A stretch of DNA of 64,000 nt from Nigrospora sphaerica (taxonomy: Eukaryota; Ascomycota; Sordariomycetes; Amphisphaeriales; Apiosporaceae), in contig JAGVVL010000001.1 in the NCBI GenBank assembly GCA_018287875.1, forward strand, positions 3,968,001 to 4,032,000, read 5' to 3'. The notes beneath the pieces were generated by a model. That model had not been told where the DNA came from. It saw nothing but the letters and a program-made list of their open reading frames with translations, and made no database searches. A program made the position numbers and the translations under genes. This document shows positions 32,345 through 43,631 of the stretch, piece by piece (position 1 is the stretch's first letter; each line of letters opens with the position of its first letter).

Positions 32345-35300
32345 ATGGCCTACAGACTGGGTGTTGATGTTGGCGTATGTACAAAGTCTCGACGTGGTCC
32401 CCGCGGCCTGAGTGGGATTATGGTGCTTATCAGGAACCTAGGGAACCTTTACAGACGTGTGTGTCATTACACCGGATGGTGATACGGTACGGGCCAAGAC
32501 GCCCACCACCAGCCCAGACCAGAGCCTAGGCATCAAGGACGGCATCTCCAAAGTCCGGACAACGCTTCGCGCCCAGTATGGCTGGGATGGCGAGTTCTCC
32601 TATATCCACCACGGCAGCACCGTCGGTAAGTGAAGTCCCCGGATCGCGGGAAGGAGGATGGCATGGAGACTCACGAGGACACGGCCTCCAGCGACCAATG
32701 CCGTATTGGAGTCGCGGGGCGTCAAGTCGGGCCTCGTCGTGACGGCCGGCTTCAAGGAGGTGCTCAGCAACCGCAGGTCCCAGATCCCGGGCGGCCTGGG
32801 CGGCTGGATCAACTTCGTGCCGCCGGAGCCCGTCGTGCCGCTCGAGCGGACGGTGCAGTGCACGGGGCGGATCTCGGCGACGGGCGAGGAGGTGGTGGCG
32901 CTGGACGAGGTCGCGCTGCGCAACGACCTCGCTGAGCTCGCGCGCCAGCGGCCCCAGGCCGTCACCGTCAGCCTGATCAACTCGTACGTCAACGACGCGC
33001 ACGAGCGCGCCGCCGCCCGCGTCGTGCGCGATGTGCTCGGCCCCGACGTCGAGATCATCTGCTCGGCCGACGTGCTGCCCGAGGCCGGCGAGTACGAGCG
33101 CACCGTCACGGCGGCCGCCAACGGCGTCGTTAAGCCCCTCGTCAAGCGCTACCTCGCCGGTCTGCAGCGCCTTTTGGCCCCCGACAGCCGCACCATCCGC
33201 ATCCTCAAGAGCGACGGCGCCCTGACGAGCCTGGCCCAGGCCGGCGAGCTGCCCGTCAACCTGCTCATGTCGGGCCCCGCGGGCGGCGTCCAGGGCGTCG
33301 TCGACGTCATCACCAAGCAGACGACGTACAAAAACCTGATTACGCTAGACGTAAGTACGAACAACACCACGCCTCCTGTCCGCATGGTCGTATAAGTCTG
33401 GTGGCTAAGCACCCACATGGGTTCAGATGGGCGGGACGTCGACCGATGTGGCGCTGATCGCTGACGGGAAACCGGCACTCCGGAGGGAAACCATCGTGGA
33501 CAAACTCACGGTCCGCGCCCCGTCCGTCGACGTGAGAACTGTCGGGGCGGGCGGCGGCTCGGTGGCCCGCTTTACCCCTCTCACCAACAGCATGCGCGTC
33601 GGACCCGAGAGCGCCGGTGCCAGTCCCGGTCCGGCGTGCTACCGGAAGGGGGGCACGGCGCCCACGGTGACCGACGCCAACCTGGTGCTGGGCTACCTTC
33701 CCCACAAGCTGTTGGGCGGCAGCTTCCAGCTCCATATCGAAGACGCCACGGCCGCCGTGAAGTCGCTTGCCGACCAGATGGGCATCTCGGTGGAGGAGAC
33801 CGCCGTGGGGATCTTGGATCTAGCCAACGAAACCATGTACGGCGCCCTTCGCCAGGTGTCGGTCGAGCAGGGCTACGATCCGCGGGACTTCGCTCTCGTG
33901 GCCTTCGGCGGCGCAGGCCCGCTTCATGCCAATGCCGTCGGCAAGCTGCTGGGTGCCTGGCCGGTGATAGTCCCGCAGGCACCAGGTGTACTTTGTGCGC
34001 AAGGCGATGCCACAACCAAGCTGTCCGAGTCCAAGTCGGTCTCCTACATCAAGGTCCTCTCGCAAGTCTCACTGGCCGATCTCCAGGCCGTCCTCCACAG
34101 CATAGAGGAGCATTGCGTCAAGACGATGAAAGAAGCGCTGGAAGGTTCCCCAGACACCCCGGTCGGCATCACATACGAAGCCGACCTTCGGTACCATGGA
34201 CAAGCGCTGGACATTACGGTCATGTTCACGCCCGAGGAGCTGGACCAGGGGAAGGAGGTGCTCTTCAAGCTGCTGACGGAGCGATTCAGTAAGACGCACG
34301 AGCTGCAGTTCGGCTTTTCGATGAACGATTTGGAGTTCGAGCTGGTTCGCCTCGGCGTCACGGCAGCGGATGCGTCGCCGCCCGTCACCTTGACCCGGAT
34401 GCCAAGTGCAGGCGTGGGCGATGAGGCGGACGCGGTGCGCGAGAGGGCCGTCTTGGACAAGAAGATGATTGTGTTTGAGGGCCAGAGAATCGAAGCCAAG
34501 TTGTACGATCGAGCGCGGCTGGACCAGGCCGGCATCCGGCTGGACGGACCGTGCATCGTCACCGAGATGGACTCGAACACGCTCATCCTTCCCGGCTTCT
34601 ATGGCGAGGTCGACGGGCTCGGCAACCTCTTAATCTGGCCTGCCGGCGACGCGCCCTCGTCCCGGGGCCGGGCCTTCACCCCGGAGAGCGCGAGGGAGGA
34701 GATTGCTAAGTCGCCCCTGATCCCGACGCTGGTGGGATCGGCCCTGCAGGCTGTCCGCATCGAGATGGACACGCTGGTCCTGCGATGCTCCATGTCGCCC
34801 GGGATCCGGGAGCAACAAGACGAGTTCAACGTCGTGACCAACGAGAAAGGGCAGATGCTCGTGAGTACGCCCCAGCTTCCTGCAACCCGCTCTCCACCGT
34901 AAAAGTCCCCCTTCGAGCAGCTCTCCTCGATACCTAACTCCCTTCCAGGTCGGACAGTTCGGGTCCTTCATAGGCGGTAAGTCATCACGCTGTCTACCTT
35001 GCTTTGATGACACCGAGGCGTGTACTGACTCGTGGCTAGAATTCCTCCGTGGCTGGGAAAAGGTGGGCGGGACTGTTGACGAGGGTGATATCTTCATCAC
35101 CAACGACCCCTACGCTACCGAGGGAGCCATCAGTCATCTGAATGATGTGATCATTCTGCTGCCCATCTACCACAAGCACCGTCTGGTCGGATGGTCGGCG
35201 AACTTTGGCCATCTTTCGTAGGTCGCGCAACGAGCTTTCCGGGGGGAGGGTCCTTTACTAACACGATGCACTAGCGACGTCGGCGGCGAAGTGCCGGGCA

Positions 35301-37176
35301 GTATGGGTGTGGGATCGTCCACCATCTTCCAGGACGGTGTCCAGATACCCGCCTGTAAGCTGTACAAGGAGGGAGTGTACAACACCGACATCATGAACAT
35401 TCTGTGCCGCAACTCCCGCATGCCGGACTGGTATCGCTCGGACATCGCGGCCCTCGTGTCGTCGTGCAAGACGGCGGGCGCGCGTGTCTGCGAGCTGATC
35501 GACCGCTTCGGCCTCGAGTGCGTACCTGGTGCCCCCCCGGGCGCAGCCCGAAGAATGTGACAATGCTGACAGGCCGCCCCCTCCCCCTCCCCTAGGATCT
35601 ACCAGGCGTCGTGCGAGGAGCTGCTCGGGCGAAACAGGATGGCCGTCACCAAGCTCATCGAAACGGAGTTCGGCGACGAGGAAGCCGTGAGTTTGCGGTT
35701 GCGCTCGGCGCTCTGGGCCGACCCCCCTTGCGGGACAAGAAGCGGGATGCTGACGCGGCATAGGTCTTCACCGACTTCATCGACGACGGCGGCAACGGCG
35801 AGATCGGGCCGCTGGCGGTCAAGTGCCGCATGGCCAAGCATGAAGGGCGGCTGCGCTTCGACTTCGACGGCACCAGCGTGCAGACCAACACGGCCGCCAA
35901 CTTCTACCTCTCGCCGACCATGTTCAAGATGTTCGTGGGCTACTACCTGCTCGCCGTTTTCGACCCGCACTGCGCCGTCAACGAGGGCCTGTACGACGCC
36001 ATCGACGTGGCCATCCCCGAAGGCTCGGTGCTGCGGCCGGTGCGCCCGGCCGCGCTCTCCTGCCGGACGCACCTCCTGGGCCGCGTCATGGACGTCATCC
36101 AGGCCCTCATGGGCCAGCACCACGCGGCTTACCGCGCCGCCGCCGGCTTCAGCGACTCGCCGCACTTTTTCTACTCGGGCTTCCAACCCGACGGCTCCTA
36201 CTTCCAGGTCTACTCCATCGCCTTCGGCGGCGTCCCCGCCCGCCCCGCCGGCGACGGCCCCGACATGCACTGCCTCTTCCCCTCCATCAAGTCGGTGCCG
36301 ACCGAGACCATCGAGCGCGCCTTCCCGCTCCTCATCGAGGCCAACGAGTCCCTTGTGGACACGGGCGGCGCCGGGTTCTACCGTGGGTGAGTCCGAGACC
36401 TTTCCCCCCTTTTTTACTATTTCTTTTGTCCCAACGCGTCCGCCGATCCCGGTTTTCCCCAGCGTCTCTTTCTGTTTTGCTCTGGGCGTGTCTCGGCTAA
36501 CGAACGGCCTGGGGTGCCCAGGGGCAACGCCCATCGGACGCGGTACCGGTTCCTCAACCGGGGCGAGATCTCGCTCCACGATGACCGGTGGTTCACGTAC
36601 CCGTGGGGCATGGACGGGGGGCAGCCGGGCCGACGTTCGCAGAAGCTCCTGTACCGGTACTCGTCGCAGAGCGGCGACGGCGGCGCGGACGACAACGACG
36701 ACGACGACGGCAAGGGGCCCATCCACCTGCCCAGCAAGTGCGACAGCGTGCGCGTCGACGTGGGCGACGTGCTCGAGTTCATCACGTGGGGCGGCGGCGG
36801 CCTCGGCGATGCCGACACCCGACCGGCCGCCACCGTCGCCCTCGAGGTGCGCCGCCGGCTCGTGAGCGCCGCCGGCGCCCGCGACAACTACGGCGTCGTG
36901 CTCGACCCCGCCACCGGCGACGTCTGCGTCGCCGAGACCGAGGCCCTGCGCGCCGACCGGCGCGCCCGCCGCCTCGAGCGCCCCCCCGGGAGCGGCAGCA
37001 TCTACAACCGGGGCGGCTCCCTCGCCGAGCTGCGCGCGCGCTGCCTCGACGAGACGGGCCTCCCGCCGCCCCGGGCCCAGTGGTCCGAAGACCCGTATGG
37101 CCCGCACAGCAACCTGCCATACGTGAAGGCCTGGTTCCAGACGCGCAAGGCCGAGGGCGACTGGGTGGTGGAGTGA
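32345..37176 (+). CDS. HyuA-HyuB fusion, oxoprolinase/hydantoinase family
   Basis: Ten exons: 32345-32374, 32442-32625, 32692-33350, 33427-34860, 34949-34976, 35040-35217, 35275-35517, 35596-35686, 35764-36386 and 36522-37176. They join in frame to 1374 residues, similar to eukaryotic 5-oxoprolinases (about 1290). The A half shows GVDVGGTFTDVCVIT, HHGSTVATNAVLE, LMSGPAGGVQG, MGGTSTDVALI and FGGAGPLHANA. The B half shows FNVVTNEKGQMLVGQFGSFI, FITNDPYATEGAISHLNDV, GWSANFGHLSDVGGEVPGS and FITWGGGGLGD. Fused A and B subunits act as ATP-dependent cyclic amidases in the cytosol, opening 5-oxoproline or hydantoin-like rings. A genuine OXP1 role is possible, but its pairing with a HyuA-desulfurase fusion suggests a specialised catabolic substrate. 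The first exon is only 30 nt and the fifth is 28 nt. Confidence 0.93.
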
Positions 37177-37464
37177 AGAAGCCGAGGCGGGCGACGGAGA
37201 AAGGGGCGATAAAGGTATTGGGAAGAAGGTGATCGTTTGGGAAACAGCAAATATCTTCGTACTTGAACAACCACGATAAATTTCACTTTTGACCAAGCCT
37301 TGAGATGACCCGTCTAAATCTTTTCCTGGGCAGGAAGACCCGAATGCGGACCCGGTGCGGTCCTCGTTTTTCCCCCCCACCCGAACGCCAATCGCTATGC
37401 AAGAACGGAGCAGCCGACAAAGACGCGACACGGACTCTGACCCACGCGCTCGCTCACTTTGTCA

Positions 37465-39048
37465 TTACATCCCTACGAGTAGTCCCTCCAGCATGCCTCC
37501 GGTCTGGGTGGCCAGCTGCGCCCTTTCCACCTCTTGGCGGACCCGGCGGTGCAGCGTCCGGAAACCCTCGAACAGCTCCTGGCTGCCCTCGGCGTACTCA
37601 GCGTACAGGTCGAGCAGGTGCATGGCGACGTCGACACAGACGCCCACGTACCGGGGGTCCACAATGTGCTTCTGCACCCATTTCAGCACCGGCTGCACCG
37701 TCTCCTCGTCGCGGCCCTCGAGCGCCTCGCGCAGGGCCGAGCGGTGGCGGAGCGCCACGAGGAGGGTGAGCACCGTCAGCGGCGTGTACTGCTTGGAACT
37801 CGCGTCCAGCACGCGGTCGAGGGCCGACACGAAGTTGCCGCGTCTCAGGTCCTTTTGCCACGCCGTCTCCTTCGTCGACTTGTTCCGCGTCGTGGGGTTC
37901 CCGGCAATGACCACGTCGGCTCCTTCGCCTAGGAGGTCGAGTCGGTTCTGGGCCATGCCCGTTCTCTTCCGCTTGTTCTTGGCCTTGTCGTGTTGGGCAA
38001 TATTGCCGGCGATGAGAGCAGCCATCTCGGCCTCGCGCTCTCGGTTGCGCGCGGCCTCCTGGCCCGTCAGCCGCGTCTTCACCGACAGCACGCCGCTCTG
38101 CATTCCGACGGCGAGATGGCGGTCGTCGCCGTTGGCCCCCGACGTGACGACGCGCACGGAAAGAATGGGAGACGGGTACTTGGCGCCGGCCACGACATTC
38201 CAGCCCGTCGTCTCAAACACCTTGACGTGGCCGTCCAGGGCGCCCGACACCACGCGCTTGCCGTTGGAGGCTAGCGAGAGCGACGTGACCGTCTTCTGGT
38301 GGTTGGAGATGGAGGTCAAAGGCTTGGCAGCGACGAGGTCCAGCACCGAGATGGACTCGGACGCGGCGAGGATGGTGGTGCCGGTGGGCAGCGGCAAAAC
38401 GTCCTCGATGGGCGAGGCGTGCTTGAAGGTCATGACGGCCTTCCCCGAGGTACGCGGGTCCCAGATCTTGACCGTTTGATCGTACGAACCCGTAACCAGC
38501 ATGTTGGACATGGTGCCGGGCATGAAGGCACCGCTGCGCACGTAATCCGAGTGGCCGACGAAGGTCGAGGTGCTTTCCTGGCCGGGCAAATCCCAAATGC
38601 GCACCGTCTTGTCGTCCGACGTGCTCATGAGGGTCGTGAGGTCGGTCGGGGAGAACTTGGTGGTCCAAACGGGCTGCTTATGCGTGTTCCATGTTTTCAG
38701 GATGGCGCGGGAGTTGACATCGAAGACCTGGATCCGTCCCGAGTCCTCACCGGCCACCAAAACGCGGGAGTCCCTTCGCACATCTCCGCTCCTCGCAATG
38801 TCGCTGAAGCGGGTGATGGTCTTGACCAGCTTGCTTGTCCGGATCGAGTACAGCTGGACACGGGTGCCCGCGGTGACGGCGAACAGATCGCTGCCAGGGG
38901 GCGAGGTAATCGAGGTGACGGGGTACTGAGTGGGCGAAGGCACATTCAGCTGCGTCTTGAACGTCTTCCAGTAGCGCTGCTCTGCCGAGATGGGCGCGGG
39001 ACCCGACGGCAGCTTCAGCTGCGGCAACGGCGCGACTTCTGCAGCCAT
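37465..39048 (-). CDS. UTP15: U3 snoRNP-associated protein Utp15
   Basis: Single exon, 527 residues. The N-terminal two thirds carry WD40 repeats, visible as SDDKTVRIWDLPG, TGSYDQTVKIWDPR, SGALDGHVKVFE and preceding GEDSGRIQVFD. The N-terminus SAEQRYWKTFKTQL is typical of Utp15. The C-terminal part (from about 350) is the alpha-helical UTP15_C domain, with RRGNFVSALDRVLD and ALEGRDEETVQPVLKWVQKHI. Utp15 belongs to the t-UTP/UtpA complex in the nucleolus, supporting rDNA transcription and small-subunit pre-rRNA processing. It converges with the HyuA-HyuB gene, with 288 bp between stops. Confidence 0.95.
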   Translation of the reverse strand: MAAEVAPLPQLKLPSGPAPISAEQRYWKTFKTQLNVPSPTQYPVTSITSPPGSDLFAVTAGTRVQLYSIRTSKLVKTITRFSDIARSGDVRRDSRVLVAGEDSGRIQVFDVNSRAILKTWNTHKQPVWTTKFSPTDLTTLMSTSDDKTVRIWDLPGQESTSTFVGHSDYVRSGAFMPGTMSNMLVTGSYDQTVKIWDPRTSGKAVMTFKHASPIEDVLPLPTGTTILAASESISVLDLVAAKPLTSISNHQKTVTSLSLASNGKRVVSGALDGHVKVFETTGWNVVAGAKYPSPILSVRVVTSGANGDDRHLAVGMQSGVLSVKTRLTGQEAARNREREAEMAALIAGNIAQHDKAKNKRKRTGMAQNRLDLLGEGADVVIAGNPTTRNKSTKETAWQKDLRRGNFVSALDRVLDASSKQYTPLTVLTLLVALRHRSALREALEGRDEETVQPVLKWVQKHIVDPRYVGVCVDVAMHLLDLYAEYAEGSQELFEGFRTLHRRVRQEVERAQLATQTGGMLEGLLVGM

Positions 39049-40098
39049 TCTCGCGGGCGGTGTTCGGATTCGCTGCCGGCACGGGGGTTTCTGGAGAGAT
39101 ATGAAGCGATCGCGCGGGGGGGGGGGGAGCCTCGTATAGCCTCGCGTGGGCCTGGTGCGGATGCTCGTGGGCTGCTTGCGACTGACGAAGTCACCGTGAT
39201 CGAGATGGAAAGAGGCCTTCGCGCCTCAATATTTTTTTTTCTGGGTCGGCCTCTGACTTCCCGAACATACCCCACACTAGTGCCTTTCCTAGTGTTCTCG
39301 CAGCCATCAGATAGCGGCGATAAGCCGGCCAGGCCTAGCTGTAGTGGACAAACCGGTAGGTACCTACATCGGACCCGAAGAATTGAACGTAGCCGGACCC
39401 TGAACCTCGTACACGATCGTCGGTAAACAGGGCAGCATCTTTCGGTTTGCCTGTTTTCAGGGTAATATGCAATTACCTATTTACATGTATGTATTCATTA
39501 AGTACACCCTTTGCGGACTGTCGCAAAAGTGGCGACAAACGACAACGGTCCTAAATCATTACCCGCTCATTGTTCGTAGCAGCGGATTAAATCATGAAGA
39601 CTCGAGCTGTTTATACCATCCCGCTACCATACGCTCTGATGGAAATGTGAAGGAGTTAAATTGCATTACTCAGATAAACATCTACGAGCGCTTTACCATT
39701 TACCACATAGTATCGCATGTACCTATTATTATGCACCGAGTTGTGGTGCATGCCTGCTTGAGTAGTATCTAACCTCTAAAGCTCTGAGATGGACGAAGCA
39801 AGGATATCTTGGCACTGGTTGTGGGGTCATAGGTACATCGTACACATCAGGGGTTGAAGCGGCGCCCGGTTCCTCGGCCAGGGAACCCCATAAGACGGCA
39901 CCCCAGATACCTCGGCCCATTCACTAGATGCGCCGCTGACGGCGGGTGGATGAGAACAGGGCCTCGATACCTCTACAATTCGTCCTACACTGTTGCTTCA
40001 ACATAGTCTGCCAGTCTACATCGACGCCGTCCACCTAGCCTTTCCCGTATTTACTTTTTCAACGTCCTGTCTTCCTCCGCATCTAGCAAATCGGCATC
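39049..40098. other. Divergent intergenic region with AT-rich core
   Basis: About 1 kb between the divergent UTP15 and dienoyl-CoA isomerase genes. It contains a perfect 12-bp palindrome GTAGGTACCTAC at 39356-39367 and a visibly AT-rich block at about 39430-39790 that stands out from the GC-rich surroundings. No gene seen. Confidence 0.55.
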
Positions 40099-41063
40099 AT
40101 GTCATCCATGCAAGAGTATGCCGGCTTCAAACACTTCCTCGTGTCCTCGCCGGCCGAGTACGTGGCACACGTCGAGATCAACCGGCCGCAGAAGCTGAAC
40201 GCCTTCTTCGAGGCGATGTGGCATGAACTGGCCCGTATCTTCGACAAGCTATCTCACGACCCGGCCATACGTGCCGTGGTATTCTCCGGGGCCGGCGACC
40301 GGGCCTTCACTGCCGGGCTCGACGTGAAGGCTACCAGCCTCAACGCCGACCTTCCCGGCAACGATGGGGCCCGGTCGGCGACGGCGATGCGCCGGCACAT
40401 CGACGAGTTCCAGGAGTGCATCACCCGGGTGGAGAAGTGTGAGAAGCGTGAGTGCTGCGTATCCGCCGCCGCCGCCGAGCACGGTTTTCGCTGACGCTCC
40501 TCGCACGTAGCTGTCATCGCCGTCCTGCACGGAATCTCGTACGGGTTGGCCATTGACATGTCGGCATGCGCCGATGTGCGCGTCTGCTCCAAAGACACCC
40601 GCCTTTCCGTGAAAGAGGTCGACATCGGGCTGGCTGCCGACATTGGCACCCTCAGCAGGCTGCCCAAGGTGGTGGGCAACCACTCCTGGGTCAAGGACGT
40701 CTGTCTCTCGGCCAGGGTCTTCGGTGCCGAGGAAGCCCTCGCCGCGGGGCTGGTGAGCCATGTGTACGAAACCAAGGCCAAGACGGTCGAGGCGGCCATC
40801 CAGTGGGCATCTCTCGTCGCCTCCAAGAGCCCAGTCGCTGTCCAAGGCACTAAGGAGCTCCTGAATCACGCGCGGGATCACACCGTGGCAGAGAGTAGGA
40901 AACCAGGAGCCGACACCCACAGGTTCTCAGTTCTCGCTAATAGCGTACGACAGGTCTACGATACACATCCGTCTGGAACTCGGCGATGCTTCAGACCGCC
41001 GACCTGAAGACTGCCTTGAAATCCGGCTTGGAGAAAAGGAAGCCGCAGTTTGCGAAGCTGTAG
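40099..41063 (+). CDS. Delta(3,5)-delta(2,4)-dienoyl-CoA isomerase, peroxisomal (ECH1-like)
   Basis: Crotonase-superfamily enzyme shifting conjugated double bonds during beta-oxidation of unsaturated fatty acids. Three exons (40099-40447, 40511-40894, 40954-41063) join to 280 residues. Hallmarks are VEINRPQKLNAF, GDRAFTAGLDVK (oxyanion-hole region), IAVLHGISYGLAIDMSACAD and especially VKEVDIGLAADIGTLSRLPK, whose acidic residues are those of ECH1-type isomerases. The protein ends FAKL, with AKL a plausible type-1 peroxisomal signal. That tail exists only after splicing the last intron (GTAGGA...ACAG), which supports the model. The closely related enoyl-CoA hydratases are less likely because of the EVDIGLAADIG signature. 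Confidence 0.92.
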
Positions 41064-41147
41064 ACAGAGACACCATCCTATAGATCCGTAAAACGTCATG
41101 GCCCGAAGGCGCAGCTGTGGCGGTGCCGACGAATGGAAGCACACGAT

Positions 41148-41528
41148 CTAGAATCTTCTCTTGTCCTCCTTAACATCACGGTCAGAATCCGAGTCCCTCT
41201 CGGGCTCCTGGAACGTCTCTTTAAGCCGCTGGCAACAGTCAGCGCAAGCGCATTGGTGTGAGGACGACCAGGCCGGGCCTCATGACGTACCTCATCGAGC
41301 TTCTGCTTGAGCAGCTGCACCTTGTTCTCCTGGACGACTAGGTGGCCGTCGTCCAAGTCTTCGATGATGTAGTCATTGTTCTCACTATTAATGTTGACGA
41401 TGATGGACTTGATCGCAGGCTCGCAAGCGATGAGGACTCCTGCACAAGCAGAGGGTCAGCTGGCTGCATCCCGAGGCTCTAGAGCAATCCCAAACAATCC
41501 CCGACACACCTCTGACAGCGCGAACCAT
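41148..41528 (-). CDS. TFB5: TFIIH core subunit Tfb5 (p8/TTDA homologue)
   Basis: An 82-residue protein assembled from three small exons: 41510-41528 (MVRAVR), 41291-41439 and 41148-41228. The reading begins [20 protein letters not shown] and continues through [40 protein letters not shown] and a charged tail ending KEDKRRF. The N-terminus, acidic DYIIEDLDD turn and terminal helix match Tfb5, which stabilises Tfb2 in TFIIH for nucleotide-excision repair and transcription initiation. Introns are 70 and 62 nt with GTGTGT and GTACGT donors. The extra Asp/Ser/Lys-rich tail is slightly longer than in yeast (72 aa). The stop lies 84 bp from that of the convergent isomerase gene. Confidence 0.93.
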
Positions 41529-43631
41529 GGTGGCTGACTAGGGATGATGTGCACACAAGCCTGAGCTTTTCTTTGCCCTTCCTGGCCAGGCCTACGATAT
41601 GAACCCAGGGGCTGTACCAAGCGTGGCGGCAGCGAGACGCACGCGAAGGCGACGGGTTTGTCGAAGGCGGCTTGGACGGTAGGAGATACTCCAGCGGTCA
41701 GACGGGGCCGCGGTACTGTAGCTGTACTCTGTGTTCCAATAGCGATGTCACAAGCCACCTCGGGAGTTGAAGGTAGAAGAGGGCATCGGGGAACTCAAGG
41801 GTGGCGTAAGCCTGATGGGGATGGGGTCCGTGTCCCGCCCAGCTGGGGCTCGCTAAGCCGGAGGGCACCCAGGCTAGCTTCCCCCATCCTGCCTTACCCT
41901 ATCCTAGATTAGTAGCGGCTGGATGGATCTATCTGTACCCATTCGTCCAGGCAGACGAGCACAGAAGTCGAGGACGCAACCGCTCCCACCTACTGCGTAA
42001 GTAAAGTACAAGTCAGTGTAGGTAACTGAGTAAGTTAGGCAAATGCGTAAGTACTCGGGAACCCGTTACTTACGTAGGTACCTACAGGGGCGGCACCCGA
42101 CGCGTAAGGAGAGTGCAAAACTTCGGATTGGACGGAATAGGAAATCAATCAAAGTCCCTACTTAGATCGTGGAATCACGCGTACGAAGATACAACATGAC
42201 TAGTAGGGTTACCAGTGCCGGGTTCTTGGTTAGGCCACTCCCTCCAGTTTTGCTGACTGCTGTACGGCATTGAACCTTCGCGGGGCTAGAATCACTTTAG
42301 TCAGTTCTACCGGCAGAGCGACCCGCGGACGTCTCTTCGTGAGGTGCCTCTCCCCGGTGCCCTCTCACAGCCTGTGGTGTGAAGCGACCAAATCGTCCGG
42401 ACAGGGCGGTACCAGAAGGCTCTTGAGCGTGTCTGCCTGAAACAAGTCGCGAAAAGGTCGCCTTCGCCTTCACGCCATGCGCCGTACGCCACTCCCATCC
42501 GACTCACCCCTGGCGTGTGCGCGCTTCTTCCATTTATATTCCCTCCTCCCTGGAGGAAGCAGGTACATTGTAATACCGCGCCCCCATGTGCCCGTTCCCA
42601 TTTCTTCGAACAGGAACAGAGGACGGGTGACGGGCCACAGGTTGCGTATGAACTGCCCTCTCCCCTGCGTAATCTGTCGGTGGGGCAGGCCAAGAGGCAA
42701 GGGTCCTGTTCCCATTCCCACGCTGCCGGCGGGACAGGTCAATGCCGCTCATCCGCACTTTTCCACCATGGTGTGGTGTTTCCGGCTGCTGCTCCCCGGG
42801 AGATGACGAAAAGTCCAGTTGCCAGAAAGGTTAAAACCCGAGCCGACTCTCGACGTCAGCAACCGGCCTTCACTTCCTCTCGTGAGGTGTGCGCGCGCGC
42901 CTGTGTGCGAATGTGTGCATGAGGAAGGGGTCTGTCCATCCCATCTGGTCTGGAACCATTCGTGTCAGTCTGGCCTGGATGCCAACTTCTGTTATCCGAT
43001 CCCGAGCCACCTCCCAAGATCCGGAACACGCCTGTCCAAGCTGGCTTACTGTGCCACCCTGGATCCCTCGGCAACCGAACATTTGGCCAGCTTGAGAGAA
43101 GCCGCAGCTATTCGGATACCTGGACCGTACCCATTCACGTTACTCACAGGCAGGCAGGCCCCTACCCATCAGCTCAAACCGCCCGCCACATTCGCTTTGG
43201 TTTTTTCTCTTCTTTCCCGGCCCATGTCCGTTTGCCCGCTCTTCGTCCGCGCGCTCTCTCCTTTGCTTCTCCACGACGCCATCACGCGCCTCCCGTCGTC
43301 ATTCCGTCTTGGCCGCAATAAGACACTGCTCTTGAAGGCTACGACCTGAGCCGGTCTCGTGAAGTCCCGCTTCCTAGCTTGCGACGCTCTCCCGCTCGCA
43401 ATAAGAGCCGCTTCCGCCCCCGGTACGACGCCCTGCATGCGCGCCCTGGCCCTGTATCAAGCTACCTATCAGCTAACCTACCGTAGTCCCGCCTGCCTTC
43501 CCCTCGCACCTAAATCATCGACCTTGAATCTTGCCACCTGGGGTGGTTGCCCGCCCCCCATACAAAGGTAGCCCCGTCGACGCCCAATCGCCATTACCAG
43601 CATCCACACGGCTACCCCTCGGCTCGCCAAG
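41529..43631. other. Divergent intergenic region
   Basis: About 2.1 kb upstream of TFB5 and of the PY-motif protein. The segment at 41990-42090 is dense in GTAAGTA/GTAGGTA motifs and contains a perfect palindrome GTAGGTACCTAC at 42074-42085. The last 450 bp are pyrimidine-rich leader-like sequence. Open frames are short and unsupported. Confidence 0.5.

Noticed and set aside
35599..37431. 610-codon minus-strand frame antisense to the HyuB half
   Set aside because: It spans two confirmed introns of the sense gene and has no recognisable domain; HyuB motifs on the plus strand are unambiguous.
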